Notes: generated by a model not told the origin, from the sequence alone. Positions 1 to 10,159 are shown, counted from the first letter of the stretch. The stretch is DNA of 64,000 nt from Cellulomonas alba (GCF_030362835.1 NZ_JAUCGQ010000001.1:124001-188000); one strand, 5' to 3'. Numbers and translations are program-made.

Positions 1-50
1 GCGATCGGGTGGCCGAGCACGGCGGCTCGGCGCACGTCGTGCTCCGTCAC
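1..50 (-). CDS. aroE: Shikimate dehydrogenase, N-terminal fragment cut by the window edge
   Basis: Only the first 16 codons are inside the window. They begin at a GTG (48-50) and read V-T-E-H-D-V-R-R-A-A-V-L-G-H-P-I. The VLGxPI stretch is how AroE enzymes (NADPH-dependent reduction of 3-dehydroshikimate) begin, just before the shikimate-binding SxS. The start lies 7 bp after the mltG stop in the same direction, and alaS-ruvX-mltG-aroE is a common actinobacterial gene order, which supports the call. The fragment is too short for certainty. Confidence 0.6.
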   Translation of the reverse strand, partial: MTEHDVRRAAVLGHPI

Positions 51-57
51 GCGCCGC

Positions 58-1263
58 TCAGCCGCCGTAGCCCGGGTGGGCCTTCTGCCACGCGCGCAGC
101 TCGGCCACGCAGGCGCTGAACCCGGTGGCGTTCTCGGCGAACTTCGTCTCGCCCGTCTCGAGGTTCACGGTGCACCAGAACATCCACGGGCCGTTCGCGG
201 GGTGCATCGCGGCCTGGATCGACTTCTCACCGGGAGACGCGATGGGCGTCGGCGGAAGCCCGGTCCGGGCACCGGTGCTCCACTTGTTCGACAGGTCCTT
301 GGTCTGCGCGAGCGTCGGCGCGCCGCTGATCCCGAGACCGTAGGACGTCGTGGAGTCGATGCCGAGCGCGATGCCCTGATCGAGCCGGTTGTCGATGACG
401 CGCGCCATCTTCGGCCGGTCGACGTCGTGCTTCGCCTCGCGCTCGATGAGCGACGCCTTGTTCAGCACCGTCTCCCACTGCGACTGCGGCACGTCGTTCG
501 CCTTGAGCACCTGGACGGTCTTGGCCGTCATCTGCTTCAGCACGTCCGCGGCGCTCGTTCCCGGCTCCACGTCGTACGTCGCCGGGAACAGCCAGCCCTC
601 GACCTTGCCCTTCGCCTGGGCCGGGAGCCCGATCGCGGACGGGTCGGTCGCGGCCTTCTCCAGGTCCTTGACGGGGATGAGCGTCGTGGCGTTGATCTTG
701 TCGTAGATCTGCGCGGCCGTGAGGCCCTCGGCGACGGTCACACGCATGGTCGCCTTGGTCGACGGGTTGAGCAGCGCGCCGACCGCGTCGGACGCGCGCA
801 TGCCGAGGAGCAGGTTGTACGTGCCCGGCTGGATCGAGGCGGCGTCCGCGTTGGCCGCGAACGCCTTGTTGAAGGCGCCGGTCGACGCGACGACCCCGGC
901 GTCGACCAGCCGGCGGCCCATCATCGCCCCGGTGTCACCGGGCTTGATGACGACCTGCACGGCCGAGCTGCCCGGGCCGGGGAAGTCCGTCACGTCCTTG
1001 CTGCTGGAACCGCTCCCGCCGAACATGTCGCCCGCCACGGAGTACACGACGTAGCCGGCTCCGGCGACGAGCAGGAGCGCCACGACGAGCACCCACACGG
1101 ACCGACGGCGTCGCCGCTTGCGGTCCCGGTGGTCGCGCTGACGTCCGGCGGAGCGCGAACGGCGGGTGGGGGTGCCCCCGCCGAGATCGCCTCCGAACAA
1201 GTCGGTGGGGGTGTCGCCGCCTCGCTCGACAGGCGCCCACCACTCGGTCTGGCTGTTGCTCAC
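58..1263 (-). CDS. mltG: Endolytic murein transglycosylase MltG (YceG family)
   Basis: The 401-residue product is a membrane-anchored lytic transglycosylase that cleaves nascent peptidoglycan strands and is thought to set glycan length. A basic cytoplasmic tail ends in an Arg/Lys run, followed by one membrane segment (about residues 55-75) and a periplasmic YceG domain. The catalytic Glu is in the SLIEREAK motif, followed by the family's VIDNRL and GIDSTTSYG stretches. I chose the GTG at 1263 because a GGAG sits about 9 nt upstream and ruvX stops 7 bp before it; the longer reading frame would run into ruvX. It lies in the alaS-ruvX-mltG-aroE operon. Confidence 0.93.
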   Translation of the reverse strand: MSNSQTEWWAPVERGGDTPTDLFGGDLGGGTPTRRSRSAGRQRDHRDRKRRRRRSVWVLVVALLLVAGAGYVVYSVAGDMFGGSGSSSKDVTDFPGPGSSAVQVVIKPGDTGAMMGRRLVDAGVVASTGAFNKAFAANADAASIQPGTYNLLLGMRASDAVGALLNPSTKATMRVTVAEGLTAAQIYDKINATTLIPVKDLEKAATDPSAIGLPAQAKGKVEGWLFPATYDVEPGTSAADVLKQMTAKTVQVLKANDVPQSQWETVLNKASLIEREAKHDVDRPKMARVIDNRLDQGIALGIDSTTSYGLGISGAPTLAQTKDLSNKWSTGARTGLPPTPIASPGEKSIQAAMHPANGPWMFWCTVNLETGETKFAENATGFSACVAELRAWQKAHPGYGG

Positions 1264-1270
1264 CAGTGCG

Positions 1271-1879
1271 TCACTCCAGAGTCGTCCGTCCGTCCCTGCG
1301 GTCCCCCCTCGCGTTGCCGGATCGCGCGTCCCCCGGGTCGGCAACGACCCTTTCCCCCGGGCGTCGCCCGGTCGCGCGTTCCGCATCCAACGCGGACTGC
1401 AGGATCACCACCGCGGCCGCCTGATCGACGACCTGCCGGTGGCGGCGCCCGGATCGGCCGGACGCCTGGAGCGCGTGATGCGCGGTGACGGTGCTCATCC
1501 GCTCATCGACGAGTCGCACCGGGATCGGAGCGACAGCCTGCGCCAGTGCCACAGCGTACGCGCGCGCGGCCTGCGAGGCTGCACCTTCGGCTCCCGACAG
1601 GTGTCGTGGCAGCCCGACGTACACGAGAGCCACACATCGGTCGCGTGCCTCGTCCACGATCGCGGCGACGTCCTTGGACAGCTGTCCAGCGGGCGGACGT
1701 GCGCCGTCGCGGGCCAGCGTCGCCACCGGCGTGGCGATCAGGCCGTCGGGGTCGCTCGACGCGAGACCCACGCGCACGCTCCCGACGTCGACCGCGAGCC
1801 GCGACCCGCGCACCACGACCTCGCCCGGGTCGGGCGCCTGGTCGGGTGCGCCGTCCGGCTCGCCGTCCGTCGGACCCAC
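1271..1879 (-). CDS. ruvX: Putative Holliday junction resolvase RuvX/YqgF
   Basis: The 202-residue protein has the RNase H-like YqgF fold signature: LAVDVGSVRVGLASSD at the N-terminus, the VGLPRHLSG loop, VRLVDERMST and a final conserved DQAAAVVILQ. The family acts in 16S rRNA 3'-end maturation or as a Holliday junction nuclease, and its essential role is still debated. The start is taken as the GTG at 1879, 4 bp after the alaS stop. The roughly 40-residue basic tail makes it longer than the usual 140-160 residues. It is probably translated from the alaS mRNA. Confidence 0.88.
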   Translation of the reverse strand: MGPTDGEPDGAPDQAPDPGEVVVRGSRLAVDVGSVRVGLASSDPDGLIATPVATLARDGARPPAGQLSKDVAAIVDEARDRCVALVYVGLPRHLSGAEGAASQAARAYAVALAQAVAPIPVRLVDERMSTVTAHHALQASGRSGRRHRQVVDQAAAVVILQSALDAERATGRRPGERVVADPGDARSGNARGDRRDGRTTLE

Positions 1880-1883
1880 GCGC

Positions 1884-4568
1884 CTATCCCGCCAGCGCGG
1901 AGGCGACCGCCGCGAGGGCCTCGACGAGCCTGCTCGCGTCGGCACCGCCGCCCTGCGCGAGGTCGTCCTTGCCGCCGCCACCGCCGCCGAGCACGCCGGA
2001 CGCGACCTTGACGAGCGCACCGGCACGCACACCGGCGGAGCGCGCCGCGGCGTTCGTCGCGACCACCACGACCGGGCGTCCCTTGCTCGTGCCGCCGACG
2101 GCGACCACGGCGGGCTCGGCCTCACCGAGGCGACCGCGCACGTCGAGCACCAGGGCGCGCAGCTCGTCGGGCGAGGCGACCTCGCCGGCGTCGTGCGTCA
2201 CGAGCCGCGTGCCACCGACCGTCTTCGCCGAGCCCGCGAGGCCCGCCGCCGCGGCCAGCAGCTGCTGCGCCCGCAGCGCGGCGAGCTCCTTCTCGGACTC
2301 CTTGAGCCGCGTGAGCATCGACGACACGCGCTCGGTGAGCTCGTCCGGGCGCGCACCGAGCAGGCCCGAGAGCTGTCCGACGAGCGCGTGCTCGCGCGCC
2401 TGGAACCCGTACGCGCCCGCGCCGACGAGCGCGTCCACGCGTCGCACGCCCGAGCCGATCGCCGACTCGGACAGCAGCGTGACGAGACCCAGCTCGCCGG
2501 ACCGCTTGACGTGCGTGCCGCCGCAGAGCTCGAGCGACCAGCCGTCACCGATCGAGACGACGCGGACCTCGTTGCCGTACTTCTCGCCGAACAGCGCCAT
2601 CGCGCCCTTCGCGCGCGCCGCCTCGAGCGACATGACGGAGTCGGTCACCTCGAGGTCGTCCTGGAGCCGGTCGTTGACCCGCGCCTCGATCTCGCCCATG
2701 ACCTCGTTCGGCACCGCCGACGGCGACCGGAAGTCGAACCGCAGGCGGCTCGGCGCGTTGAGCGACCCCGCCTGCGTCGCGTGCTCGCCGACGTGCTCGT
2801 GCAGCGCCTTGTGCACCAGGTGCGTCGCGGTGTGCGCGCGGGCGATCGCCTGCCGGCGGCCGCGGTCGATGCGCGCGACACCCTTCTCGCCCACGGTCGC
2901 GGTGCCGTCGACGAGGCGTCCGCGGTGCACGGACAGGCCCTTGATCGGAGCCTGGACGTCGTCGACCTCGATGCGCGCGCCGCCCTCGAGCAGGATCACG
3001 CCCTCGTCGGCCTGCTGGCCGCCGGACTCCGCGTAGAACGGGGTCACGTCGAGCACGACCTCGACGTCGGCGGGTGCGGTCGCCGCGGGCACCGCGACGC
3101 CGTCGACGAGCAGCCCCGCGACCTGCGAGTCCGTCTCCGCGTCGGTGTAGCCCGCGAACCGCACCGCGGTGCCCGTCTCCTCGACGAGCGCGCGCTGCAG
3201 GTCGGCGTAGACCGCCGTGTTGGCGTGACCGGTCTTCTTCGCGAGCGCGTCCGCGCGCGCCCGCGCCTTCTGCTCCGCCATGAGGCTGCGGAACGCGGGC
3301 TCGTCGACCTCGACGCCCTGCTCGGACGCCATCTCGAGCGTGAGGTCGATCGGGAAGCCGTACGTGTCGTGCAGCTGGAACGCCTTCTCGCCGCTGAGCA
3401 CCGGCGAGCCGGACTCCTTCGCCGAGGCGACCGCCGTGTCGAGGATCGTGGTGCCCGACGCGAGCGTGCGGCGGAACGCCTCCTCCTCGCCGTACGCGAC
3501 CTGCGCGATGCGGTCGAAGTCGTCCGCCACGTTCGGGTACGACGCGCTCATCGCGTCGCGGCTCACGGGCAGCAGGTGCGGCAGCACCGGCTCGTCGACG
3601 CCGAGCAGGCGCATCGAGCGCACCGTGCGTCGCAGCAGGCGGCGCAGCACGTAGCCGCGACCCTCGTTCGACGGCGTGACGCCGTCGCCGATCAGCATCA
3701 GCGAGCTGCGCACGTGGTCGCCCACGACGCGCATCCGCACGTCGTCGCCGTCGACCGCGCCGTACCGGCGCCCCGTCAGCTCCTGGGCGCGCTCGATGAC
3801 CGGGAAGACCTCGTCGATCTCGTAGAGGTTCTGCTTGCCCTGCAGCAGGTACGCGATGCGCTCGAGGCCCGCGCCGGTGTCGATCGCCTTCTGGTCGAGC
3901 TCGCCGAGCAGCGGGTAGCTCTTGCCCGAGCCCTCGCCTCGGATGAACTGGTCGAAGACGAGGTTCCAGATCTCGAGGTACCGGTCTCCGCCGGGGTCGA
4001 CGGTGCCGCCCACCGCGTCCGGGCCGTACTCGGGCCCGCGGTCGTAGTGGAACTCGGCGCAGGGGCCCGCCGGGCCGGGCTGGCCCGTGTCCCAGAAGTT
4101 CTCCTCGCGCGGCAGGCGCACGATGTGCCGGTCGTCGATGCCGACCGAGCGCAGCGCGTCGGCCGCCTCCGCGTCCTGGTCCCAGATCGTGACCCAGAGC
4201 CGGTCGCCGTCCAGGCCGTAGCCGCCCGCGTCCTGCGACGTCGTCAGCAGCTCCCACGCCAGCTCGACGGCGCCCTGCTTGAAGTAGTCGCCGAACGAGA
4301 AGTTGCCGTTCATCTGGAAGAACGTGCCGTGCCGCGTGGTGCGGCCGACGTTCTCGATGTCGTTCGTGCGGATGCACTTCTGCACGCTCGCGACGCGCGG
4401 CCACGGCGCCGGCTGCGTCCCGAGGATGTACGGGATGAACGGCACCATGCCCGCGATCGTGAAGAGGATCGAGGGGTCGGGCGAGATGAGCGAGGTCGAC
4501 GGAGCGATCGCGTGATCCTTGCTCGCGAAGTAGTCGAGCCAGCGCTGGCGGATCTCGGCGGTCTTCAT
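1884..4568 (-). CDS. alaS: Alanine--tRNA ligase
   Basis: This 894-residue cytoplasmic enzyme charges tRNA-Ala and clears mischarged Ser/Gly. Order of parts: catalytic core starting MKTAEIRQRWLDYF with SLISPDPSILFTIAGM, then the editing domain with zinc-binding HTATH and CGGTH motifs, then the C-Ala domain with the Gly-rich GGGGGGKDDLAQGG near the end. Length is normal. The ATG at 4568 has AAGGA about 6 nt upstream (ACGAAGGACACC), and the upstream continuation of the frame has no AlaRS similarity. It leads the ruvX-mltG-aroE operon. Confidence 0.97.
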   Translation of the reverse strand: MKTAEIRQRWLDYFASKDHAIAPSTSLISPDPSILFTIAGMVPFIPYILGTQPAPWPRVASVQKCIRTNDIENVGRTTRHGTFFQMNGNFSFGDYFKQGAVELAWELLTTSQDAGGYGLDGDRLWVTIWDQDAEAADALRSVGIDDRHIVRLPREENFWDTGQPGPAGPCAEFHYDRGPEYGPDAVGGTVDPGGDRYLEIWNLVFDQFIRGEGSGKSYPLLGELDQKAIDTGAGLERIAYLLQGKQNLYEIDEVFPVIERAQELTGRRYGAVDGDDVRMRVVGDHVRSSLMLIGDGVTPSNEGRGYVLRRLLRRTVRSMRLLGVDEPVLPHLLPVSRDAMSASYPNVADDFDRIAQVAYGEEEAFRRTLASGTTILDTAVASAKESGSPVLSGEKAFQLHDTYGFPIDLTLEMASEQGVEVDEPAFRSLMAEQKARARADALAKKTGHANTAVYADLQRALVEETGTAVRFAGYTDAETDSQVAGLLVDGVAVPAATAPADVEVVLDVTPFYAESGGQQADEGVILLEGGARIEVDDVQAPIKGLSVHRGRLVDGTATVGEKGVARIDRGRRQAIARAHTATHLVHKALHEHVGEHATQAGSLNAPSRLRFDFRSPSAVPNEVMGEIEARVNDRLQDDLEVTDSVMSLEAARAKGAMALFGEKYGNEVRVVSIGDGWSLELCGGTHVKRSGELGLVTLLSESAIGSGVRRVDALVGAGAYGFQAREHALVGQLSGLLGARPDELTERVSSMLTRLKESEKELAALRAQQLLAAAAGLAGSAKTVGGTRLVTHDAGEVASPDELRALVLDVRGRLGEAEPAVVAVGGTSKGRPVVVVATNAAARSAGVRAGALVKVASGVLGGGGGGKDDLAQGGGADASRLVEALAAVASALAG

Positions 4569-4677
4569 GGTGTCCTTCGTCGGTCGGCCCGAGCGGTACC
4601 GGGCGGGGGCGCCGGAGCGCCCGGGTGGTGATGGTGAGCGCACGACGCGCTCGTGGTGTTCCCAGGATGCGCCCTCG

Positions 4678-5055
4678 TCAGAAGAAGGCGGCCTCCCCGT
4701 CGTCGTCCGGGTCCTCCGTGGGACCGGCCCAGTCGGCGGGCACGCGTGGCGCGGCCTCGTGGCGGCCCGGACGGCCGAACGCCTGGCGGAGCTCGTCGGT
4801 GCGCTGCGCCCGCGACGCACGGAGCGCGTCGACGTCGGCGTCACCGATGAGGTCGTGCCGCAGCTGGGCCTCTCGCTCCGCGACGGCGTCCGCGAAGTCG
4901 CGGCGCGCGTGCGCGAGGGCGGTCGCGAGGCGGCCGACCCCGGCGGCGGCCTCCGCGGTGCCGGCCGGCGCGTACGCCTCGAGCAGCTGGCGACCCTTGC
5001 GGATCACCACGACCGTGACGACGACGCCGACGCCGACCCAGACGAGCCGGCGCAT
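4678..5055 (-). CDS. Small membrane-anchored protein of unknown function, coupled to the DUF948 gene
   Basis: A 125-residue protein begins MRRLVWVGVGVVVTVVVIRKG, a single N-terminal membrane segment, followed by an Ala/Arg-rich helical region (TALAHARRDFADAVAEREAQLRHDL) and an acidic tail ending DDDGEAAFF. Its ATG overlaps the stop of the upstream DUF948 gene (ATGA), so the two are probably translated as a pair. In actinobacteria such a gene often lies between rpsD, the DUF948 gene and alaS. No enzyme motif is visible. Confidence 0.8.
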   Translation of the reverse strand: MRRLVWVGVGVVVTVVVIRKGRQLLEAYAPAGTAEAAAGVGRLATALAHARRDFADAVAEREAQLRHDLIGDADVDALRASRAQRTDELRQAFGRPGRHEAAPRVPADWAGPTEDPDDDGEAAFF

Positions 5056-5423
5056 CAGCGACCCTTCCGCAGGCCGGCCGACAGCCCGGCGAACGAGCGG
5101 CGCACGCCGTAGGAGAAGGCGGCCACGCGGACCAGCGGGCCACCCAGCGTCGCGGCGAACAGCGAGGTGAGCGCGGCGACGTTCTCCGAGACCTGCGCGG
5201 CGGCCGTGGTCACGGTGTCCACGCGCTCGAGCTGCGTGTTCGAGGACGCCACGAGCGCCGCGGCCTCGTCGAGCACCGGCACGGTGTGGTCGGTGAGCTC
5301 CTTGACGGAGTCGCGCGTCTCGTCGAGCACGCGTCCGAGCTTCAGCAACGGCACCGCGCACAGCCCCACGAGCAGCACGAACGCGACCGCGGCGATCAGC
5401 CCCGCGATGTCTCCACCCGACAT
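5055..5423 (-). CDS. DUF948 domain-containing membrane protein
   Basis: A 122-residue protein with an N-terminal membrane segment (AGLIAAVAFVLLVGLCAVPLLKL) and a long amphipathic helix (RVLDETRDSVKELTDHTVPVLDEA...). This is the DUF948 pattern, loosely like chemotaxis-receptor helices and of unknown role. It precedes the coupled small membrane protein and alaS. The two proteins probably act together at the membrane, but that is only an inference from the overlap. Confidence 0.85.
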   Translation of the reverse strand: MSGGDIAGLIAAVAFVLLVGLCAVPLLKLGRVLDETRDSVKELTDHTVPVLDEAAALVASSNTQLERVDTVTTAAAQVSENVAALTSLFAATLGGPLVRVAAFSYGVRRSFAGLSAGLRKGR

Positions 5424-5485
5424 TGACGCCTCCTCGTCGAACCCGCGCGAAACCCTACCGTCCCCGGGCCGTCGCCCAGGAACGC

Positions 5486-5520
5486 GAACGCCCCGCCGGC
5501 GGCTGCGCGGCGGGGCGTTC
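5486..5520 (-). terminator. Hairpin terminator downstream of rpsD
   Basis: A perfect 13-bp inverted repeat (GAACGCCCCGCCG at 5486-5498 and its complement at 5508-5520) with a 9-nt loop starts 12 nt after the rpsD stop. There is no strong U tract, which is usual for high-GC actinobacteria. It should end the rpsD transcript and separate it from the DUF948 gene. Confidence 0.75.
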
Positions 5521-5531
5521 GACGACGTTCG

Positions 5532-6158
5532 TCAGCGGGCGTAGTACTCGACGACCAGCTGGACCTCGCACGTCACCGGGACCTCGGCGCGCTTGGGGGC
5601 ACGCGTCAGCACGGCCGACAGCTTCTCGAGCTGGACGTCCAGGTAGCCCGGGACGGCCGGCAGCACGTCGCGGTGCGCGCCGGCGGCGGCGACCTGGAAC
5701 GGCGTCGTGGCCTGGCTCTTCGGCTTGACCTGGATGGTCTGGCCGGGCTTCACGCGCAGCGACGGGCGGTCGACGATCTTGCCGTCCACGAGGATGTGGC
5801 GGTGCGTGACGACCTGGCGCGCCTGCAGGATCGTGCGGGCGAAGCCGGAGCGCAGGACGAGCGCGTCGAGGCGGGTCTCGAGGTTCTCGACGAGCGCCTC
5901 ACCGGTCAGGCCCGGGGCCTTGCGGGCGTCCTCGTACGCACGGGCGAGCTGCTTCTCGCGGAGCGCGTACTGCGCGCGGAGACGCTGCTTCTCGCGGAGA
6001 CGGACCGCGTAGTCCGACTCGGTGCGACGACGCGCGCGGCCGTGCTCGCCCGGGGGGTAGGGGCGCTTCTCGAAGTGCTTGACGGCCTTCGGCGTGAGCG
6101 CGAGGCCGAGGGCGCGGCTCAGGCGCACCTGGCGGCGCGAACGGGTGACACTGGTCAC
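5532..6158 (-). CDS. rpsD: 30S ribosomal protein S4 (zinc-free type)
   Basis: The 208-residue protein contains the S4 RNA-binding domain (LETRLDALVLRSGFARTILQARQVVTHRHILVDGKIVDRPS) preceded by the S4 N-terminal helical domain with YPPGEHGR and DYAVRLREKQRLRAQY. The cysteines of zinc-binding S4 proteins are absent, so this is the C-minus form. I chose the GTG at 6158, which has AGGAAG 8 nt upstream, rather than the ATG ten codons earlier. It is transcribed alone and ends in a clear hairpin. Confidence 0.95.
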   Translation of the reverse strand: MTSVTRSRRQVRLSRALGLALTPKAVKHFEKRPYPPGEHGRARRRTESDYAVRLREKQRLRAQYALREKQLARAYEDARKAPGLTGEALVENLETRLDALVLRSGFARTILQARQVVTHRHILVDGKIVDRPSLRVKPGQTIQVKPKSQATTPFQVAAAGAHRDVLPAVPGYLDVQLEKLSAVLTRAPKRAEVPVTCEVQLVVEYYAR

Positions 6159-6316
6159 GGTTCTGCTTCCTGTCGTTGTTGACGTCACACCCGCAAGGCC
6201 GGTGCGTTGCGGGCGTGGGGCCGACCATGTGTGCGCGGCTGCGGAGCGTGCTGCGCGGGCTAGGACCCCAGGTGGCCGTCGGGCCTCGGCTGACAGCCGG
6301 TCCGGACGACCGCCCT

Positions 6317-6322
6317 ACTGTA
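6317..6322 (-). promoter_or_regulatory. Candidate -10 element for rpsD
   Basis: TACAGT on the minus strand, in the 258-bp gene-free stretch between rarA and rpsD, matches TAnnnT. It would give a leader of about 150 nt upstream of the rpsD start, room for autogenous S4 control. I see no good -35 element and no conserved leader structure. Confidence 0.35.
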
Positions 6323-6417
6323 CCGGCAAACGTCCGCAGGCCCGAATCCGGCTCGAGGCCACCGGCCCGTCTGCCCTCCGACGCCCCGGCGCGGCGCCGA
6401 CCTGTGCTGCGGCTGGC

Positions 6418-7827
6418 TCAGGCGTCCGGTCCGTCGCCCCCCAAGATCGAGCGGATGCGCGCGAGCCGGTCGGTGACCTGGCGCTCGAACCCGCGGTCGG
6501 ACGGCTCGTAGTAGTGCGTGCCGGCGAGCTCGTCGGGCAGGTACTGCTGGGCCGCCACCGCATGGGGCTCGTCGTGCGCGTAGACGTAGCCCTGGCCGTG
6601 GCCGAGCTTCTGGGCACCCGCGTAGTGCGCGTCGCGCAGGTGGGCCGGCACGGAGCCGATCCGGCCCGCGCGGACGTCGGCCAGCGCGCGGTCGATGCCG
6701 ACGTACGCCGCGTTCGACTTCGGCGCGGTGGCCAGGTGGACCACCGCCTCGGCCAGGATGATCCGGGCCTCGGGCATGCCGATGAGCGCGACGGCCTGCG
6801 CCGCGGCGACCGCCGTCTGCAGCGCGCTCGGGTCCGCCATCCCGACGTCCTCCGCCGCCGCGATGACGATCCGCCGCGCGATGAAGCGCGGGTCCTCCCC
6901 CGCCGCGATCATGCGCGCGAGGTAGTGCAGCGAGGCGTCGACGTCGCTGCCGCGCATCGACTTGATGAACGCGCTGATGACGTCGTAGTGCTGGTCGCCG
7001 TCCCGGTCGTACCGGACCGCCGCGACGTCGATCGCGCGCTCGACCGTCGCGAGGTCGACGACGACCGGGCCGTGCTCGTCGTCGTCGCCCGGCTCGTCCT
7101 GGGCCGAGAGCGCCGCGCCGGCTGCGGCCTCCAGGATCGTGAGGGCCTTGCGCGCGTCTCCGCCCGCGAGACGCAGCAGGTGCTCCTCGGCGTCGCGCTC
7201 GAGCTCGACCCCACCGGCCAGGCCGCGCTCGTCGTCGACCGCGCGGCGCACGAGCGCCCGGACGTCGTCGACGGACAGCGGCTGGAGCGTGAGCAGGAGC
7301 GAGCGGGACAGGAGCGGCGAGTTCACGGAGAACGACGGGTTCTCGGTGGTGGCCGCGACGAGCGTGACCCAGCGGTTCTCGACGCTCGGCAGCAGCGCGT
7401 CCTGCTGCGCCTTGGTGAAGCGGTGCACCTCGTCGATGAAGAGGACCGTCTCGGTCCCGTCGGTCGCGAGCCGCCGGCGCGCGTCGTCGATCACCGCGCG
7501 CACGTCCTTCACGCCGGCGGTGACGGCCGACAGCTCGACGAAGCGCCGGCCGGAAGTCGAGGCGATGAGGTAGGCGAGCGTGGTCTTGCCCGTGCCCGGC
7601 GGGCCCCACAGCACGACCGACGTCGGTGCGGCGCGGCGGGCCGCCTCGGACGCCGGCTCGACGAGGCGCCGCAGGGGCGAGCCGGCGACCAGGAGGTGCT
7701 CCTGCCCCGCGACCTCGGTCAGCGTCCGGGGACGCATCCGGACCGCGAGCGGCGCACCCTCCCGCACAGCCGGCAGGCCCTCGGCGGTCGACGAGGCCGC
7801 GCCGAACAGGTCGTCGAACAGATCCAC
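6418..7827 (-). CDS. rarA: Replication-associated recombination protein A (RarA/MgsA AAA+ ATPase)
   Basis: A 469-residue clamp-loader-like AAA+ ATPase acting at stalled forks. It has an N-terminal DLFDDLF, then [16 protein letters not shown], Walker A ([11 protein letters not shown]), Walker B ([11 protein letters not shown]), sensor [11 protein letters not shown], and the C-terminal tetramerisation region typical of MgsA ([30 protein letters not shown] near the end). The GTG at 7827 is preferred: a TAGGCT -10 lies 7 nt upstream, so the gene is probably leaderless. It is divergent from the MMPL gene. Confidence 0.93.
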   Translation of the reverse strand: MDLFDDLFGAASSTAEGLPAVREGAPLAVRMRPRTLTEVAGQEHLLVAGSPLRRLVEPASEAARRAAPTSVVLWGPPGTGKTTLAYLIASTSGRRFVELSAVTAGVKDVRAVIDDARRRLATDGTETVLFIDEVHRFTKAQQDALLPSVENRWVTLVAATTENPSFSVNSPLLSRSLLLTLQPLSVDDVRALVRRAVDDERGLAGGVELERDAEEHLLRLAGGDARKALTILEAAAGAALSAQDEPGDDDEHGPVVVDLATVERAIDVAAVRYDRDGDQHYDVISAFIKSMRGSDVDASLHYLARMIAAGEDPRFIARRIVIAAAEDVGMADPSALQTAVAAAQAVALIGMPEARIILAEAVVHLATAPKSNAAYVGIDRALADVRAGRIGSVPAHLRDAHYAGAQKLGHGQGYVYAHDEPHAVAAQQYLPDELAGTHYYEPSDRGFERQVTDRLARIRSILGGDGPDA

Positions 7828-7834
7828 GGGTTCG

Positions 7835-7840
7835 AGCCTA
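7835..7840 (-). promoter_or_regulatory. -10 element of a leaderless rarA promoter
   Basis: TAGGCT on the minus strand is followed by 7 nt and then the GTG start of rarA. There is no Shine-Dalgarno sequence. This geometry is the actinobacterial leaderless type, where transcription starts at the first base of the start codon. Confidence 0.6.
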
Positions 7841-7924
7841 CGCAGCGACACCCACACTCCCCGCCTCGGACCCGCGCCGGTCGCCGCGGCCGGGAAGCGG
7901 CTCGCGATCTGCGACGATGACGCG

Positions 7925-10159
7925 GTGTTCGCCCGTCTCGGTCGCGCCGTCGCGCTGCGACCCCGCGTCGTCGTCGCCGTCTGGATCGTGCTCGCCGTGC
8001 TCGGCTACGCGCTCGCCGTGCAGGGCGTGCACGGCGAGAACCTGTTCGAGCGCCTGCACACCGGCGCGCCCACGGTGCCCGGCTCCGAGAGCGCCGCAGG
8101 CCGCGCGATCCTCGACGACCAGGACGACTCGGGCGCCTCGCTGACGCTCGTGCTGCAGGGCGTCGACGTCAGCGACCCGGCGGTCGCGGCACCCGTCGCA
8201 ACCGCGCGCTCGCAGGTCGCGGCGATCCCGGGCGTCGCGTCGGTGGTCGACCCGCTCGCGCTGCCGGACGGCGCGGACAACGCGGCAGCCGCCCCGCTCG
8301 TCGCCCGCGACGGGCAGGGCATGCTGATGATCGCGCAGCTCGAGCCCGGGCTCTCCGACGAGGCGCAGCATCGCGCGCTCGGTGCCGTCGAGGCGCGGTT
8401 CGCGCAGGTGCCCGCCGACCTGCACGCCGTCGCACCGGAGGCACGCGGCATCGTCGGCGGCACGACGCTCGTCGTCAGCGCGATCACCGAGCAGGTCAAG
8501 AGCGACCTGCGCACGGGCGAGGCCATCGCGCTGCCGATCGCGCTGCTCGTGATGCTGCTCGTGTTCGGCGGCTTCCTCGCGGCGGCGATGCCCCTGGCGG
8601 GCGCGATCGCCTCGATCGCGGGCGGGCTGGCCGCGCTGCTCGCGCTCTCGTACTGGATCGACCTCGACTCGTCCGTCGTCAACGTCGTCACGGTGCTCGG
8701 GCTGGGGCTCTCGATCGACTACGGCCTGCTGATCGTGTCGCGCTTCCGCGAGGAGCTGACGGCGATCATGGCCGACGAGGGCGGCACCCGGGCGCGCCGA
8801 CGGCGCGGCGACGGCGCCGTGCTGACGGCGATCGAGGCCACCATGGCGACCGCCGGCCGGACGGTCGCCTTCTCCGCGCTGACGGTCGCCATCGCGATCG
8901 CGGGGCTGCTCGCGTTCTCGCCGCCCATCCTGCGGTCGTTCGGCGGCGCCGGCGTCGCGATCGTCCTCATCGCCCTGGCCACGGCGATGACGCTCGTGCC
9001 CGCGCTGCTCGCCCTCGCGGGGCGCCGGCTCGGGAAGCCGTCGGTGATCGCGCGTGTCCCGCTGCTGCGGCGCGTCTTCGTCCGCACGTCGGACGTGCAG
9101 CACGACGACGGCCTGTTCTCGCGGCTCGCCGCCTGGACGCAGCGGCGCCCGTGGATCGTGCTCGCCGGGACCCTCGTGCTGCTCGGGGTGCTCGCCGCCC
9201 CGCTCGCGCACATCGAGCTGCGCAACTCGACGACCGAGCTCCTGCCGCTCGGCAGCCAGCAGCGTGAGTACGTGCAGGTGCTCGCCCGCGACTACCCCGC
9301 CGCGACGTCGCCGGCGATCACGGTCGTCGCGCAGGGCCAGCTGGCCGAGGTCCAGCCCTGGGCGCAGCAGCTCGGCGAGCTCGACGGCGTGGCGTCGGTC
9401 GACCCGCCGAAGGCCTCGGGCTCGTACGTGACGGTCGGCGTGCGGCCGGCGTCACCCGACGGGGGCGGCCCGACGGCGCGCCAGGTCGTGCGAGAGATCC
9501 GCGCGCTCGACCCGCAGTTCCCCACGTGGGTCACCGGGCAGGCGGCCTCCGAGATCGACTTCACGCACGCGGTCGGCGAGGGCGCTCCGTGGGCGATCGC
9601 GATCGTCGCGCTCGCGACGCTCGTCCTGCTGTTCCTGATGACCGGGTCGGTCGTCATGCCCGTGAAGGCGCTGCTGACCAACGCCGTCTCGATCGCCGCG
9701 TCGCTCGGCGTCCTCGTGTGGGCGTTCCAGGACGGGCACCTCGCGGGGCTCCTGAACTTCGAGCCGACCGGCGGCATCGAGACGTACGTCGTCGCGCTCG
9801 TGATCGCGTTCGCGTTCGGGCTGGCCATGGACTACGAGGTGTTCCTGCTGTCGCGGATCCAGGAGCTCGTGCGCGCCGGGGTGCCCAACGACGAGGCGGT
9901 TCGCCGCGGGCTGCAGCGGTCGGGCCGGATCATCACGTCCGCCGCGGCCATCGTCGTGGTGGTGTTCGCCGGGTTCGTCGCGGGCAAGCTGCTCGTGATC
10001 AAGGAGGTCGGCTTCGCGCTCGCCGTCGCGGTGACGGTCGACGCGACGGTGGTACGCCTGCTGCTCGTGCCCGCGACGATGACGCTGCTCGGCCGGTGGA
10101 ACTGGTGGGCTCCCGCGCCCCTGCGCCGGCTGCACGAGCGCTGGCACCTCGTGCACTGA
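7925..10159 (+). CDS. MMPL/RND family transporter
   Basis: A 744-residue membrane transporter of MmpL type. After membrane segment 1 ([19 protein letters not shown]) comes an external domain, then two sets of membrane helices. These carry the family signatures [19 protein letters not shown] in the first half and [17 protein letters not shown] in the second, the Asp-Tyr pairs used for proton relay. Length fits small actinobacterial MmpLs. Start taken at GTG 7925, next to the first hydrophobic segment; the frame is open further upstream but that part overlaps rarA. Substrate unknown (lipid or drug export). Confidence 0.88.
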   Translation: MFARLGRAVALRPRVVVAVWIVLAVLGYALAVQGVHGENLFERLHTGAPTVPGSESAAGRAILDDQDDSGASLTLVLQGVDVSDPAVAAPVATARSQVAAIPGVASVVDPLALPDGADNAAAAPLVARDGQGMLMIAQLEPGLSDEAQHRALGAVEARFAQVPADLHAVAPEARGIVGGTTLVVSAITEQVKSDLRTGEAIALPIALLVMLLVFGGFLAAAMPLAGAIASIAGGLAALLALSYWIDLDSSVVNVVTVLGLGLSIDYGLLIVSRFREELTAIMADEGGTRARRRRGDGAVLTAIEATMATAGRTVAFSALTVAIAIAGLLAFSPPILRSFGGAGVAIVLIALATAMTLVPALLALAGRRLGKPSVIARVPLLRRVFVRTSDVQHDDGLFSRLAAWTQRRPWIVLAGTLVLLGVLAAPLAHIELRNSTTELLPLGSQQREYVQVLARDYPAATSPAITVVAQGQLAEVQPWAQQLGELDGVASVDPPKASGSYVTVGVRPASPDGGGPTARQVVREIRALDPQFPTWVTGQAASEIDFTHAVGEGAPWAIAIVALATLVLLFLMTGSVVMPVKALLTNAVSIAASLGVLVWAFQDGHLAGLLNFEPTGGIETYVVALVIAFAFGLAMDYEVFLLSRIQELVRAGVPNDEAVRRGLQRSGRIITSAAAIVVVVFAGFVAGKLLVIKEVGFALAVAVTVDATVVRLLLVPATMTLLGRWNWWAPAPLRRLHERWHLVH

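Noticed and set aside
1485-4631. A 1048-codon open frame on the plus strand opposite alaS
   Set aside because: Its product is Arg/Ala/Val/Leu-rich, with no domain, and is the antisense shadow of alaS caused by high third-position GC.
7828-7838. GGTTCGAGCC resembling the T-arm of a tRNA
   Set aside because: No acceptor or anticodon arm can be built around it, and it overlaps the -10 region of rarA.
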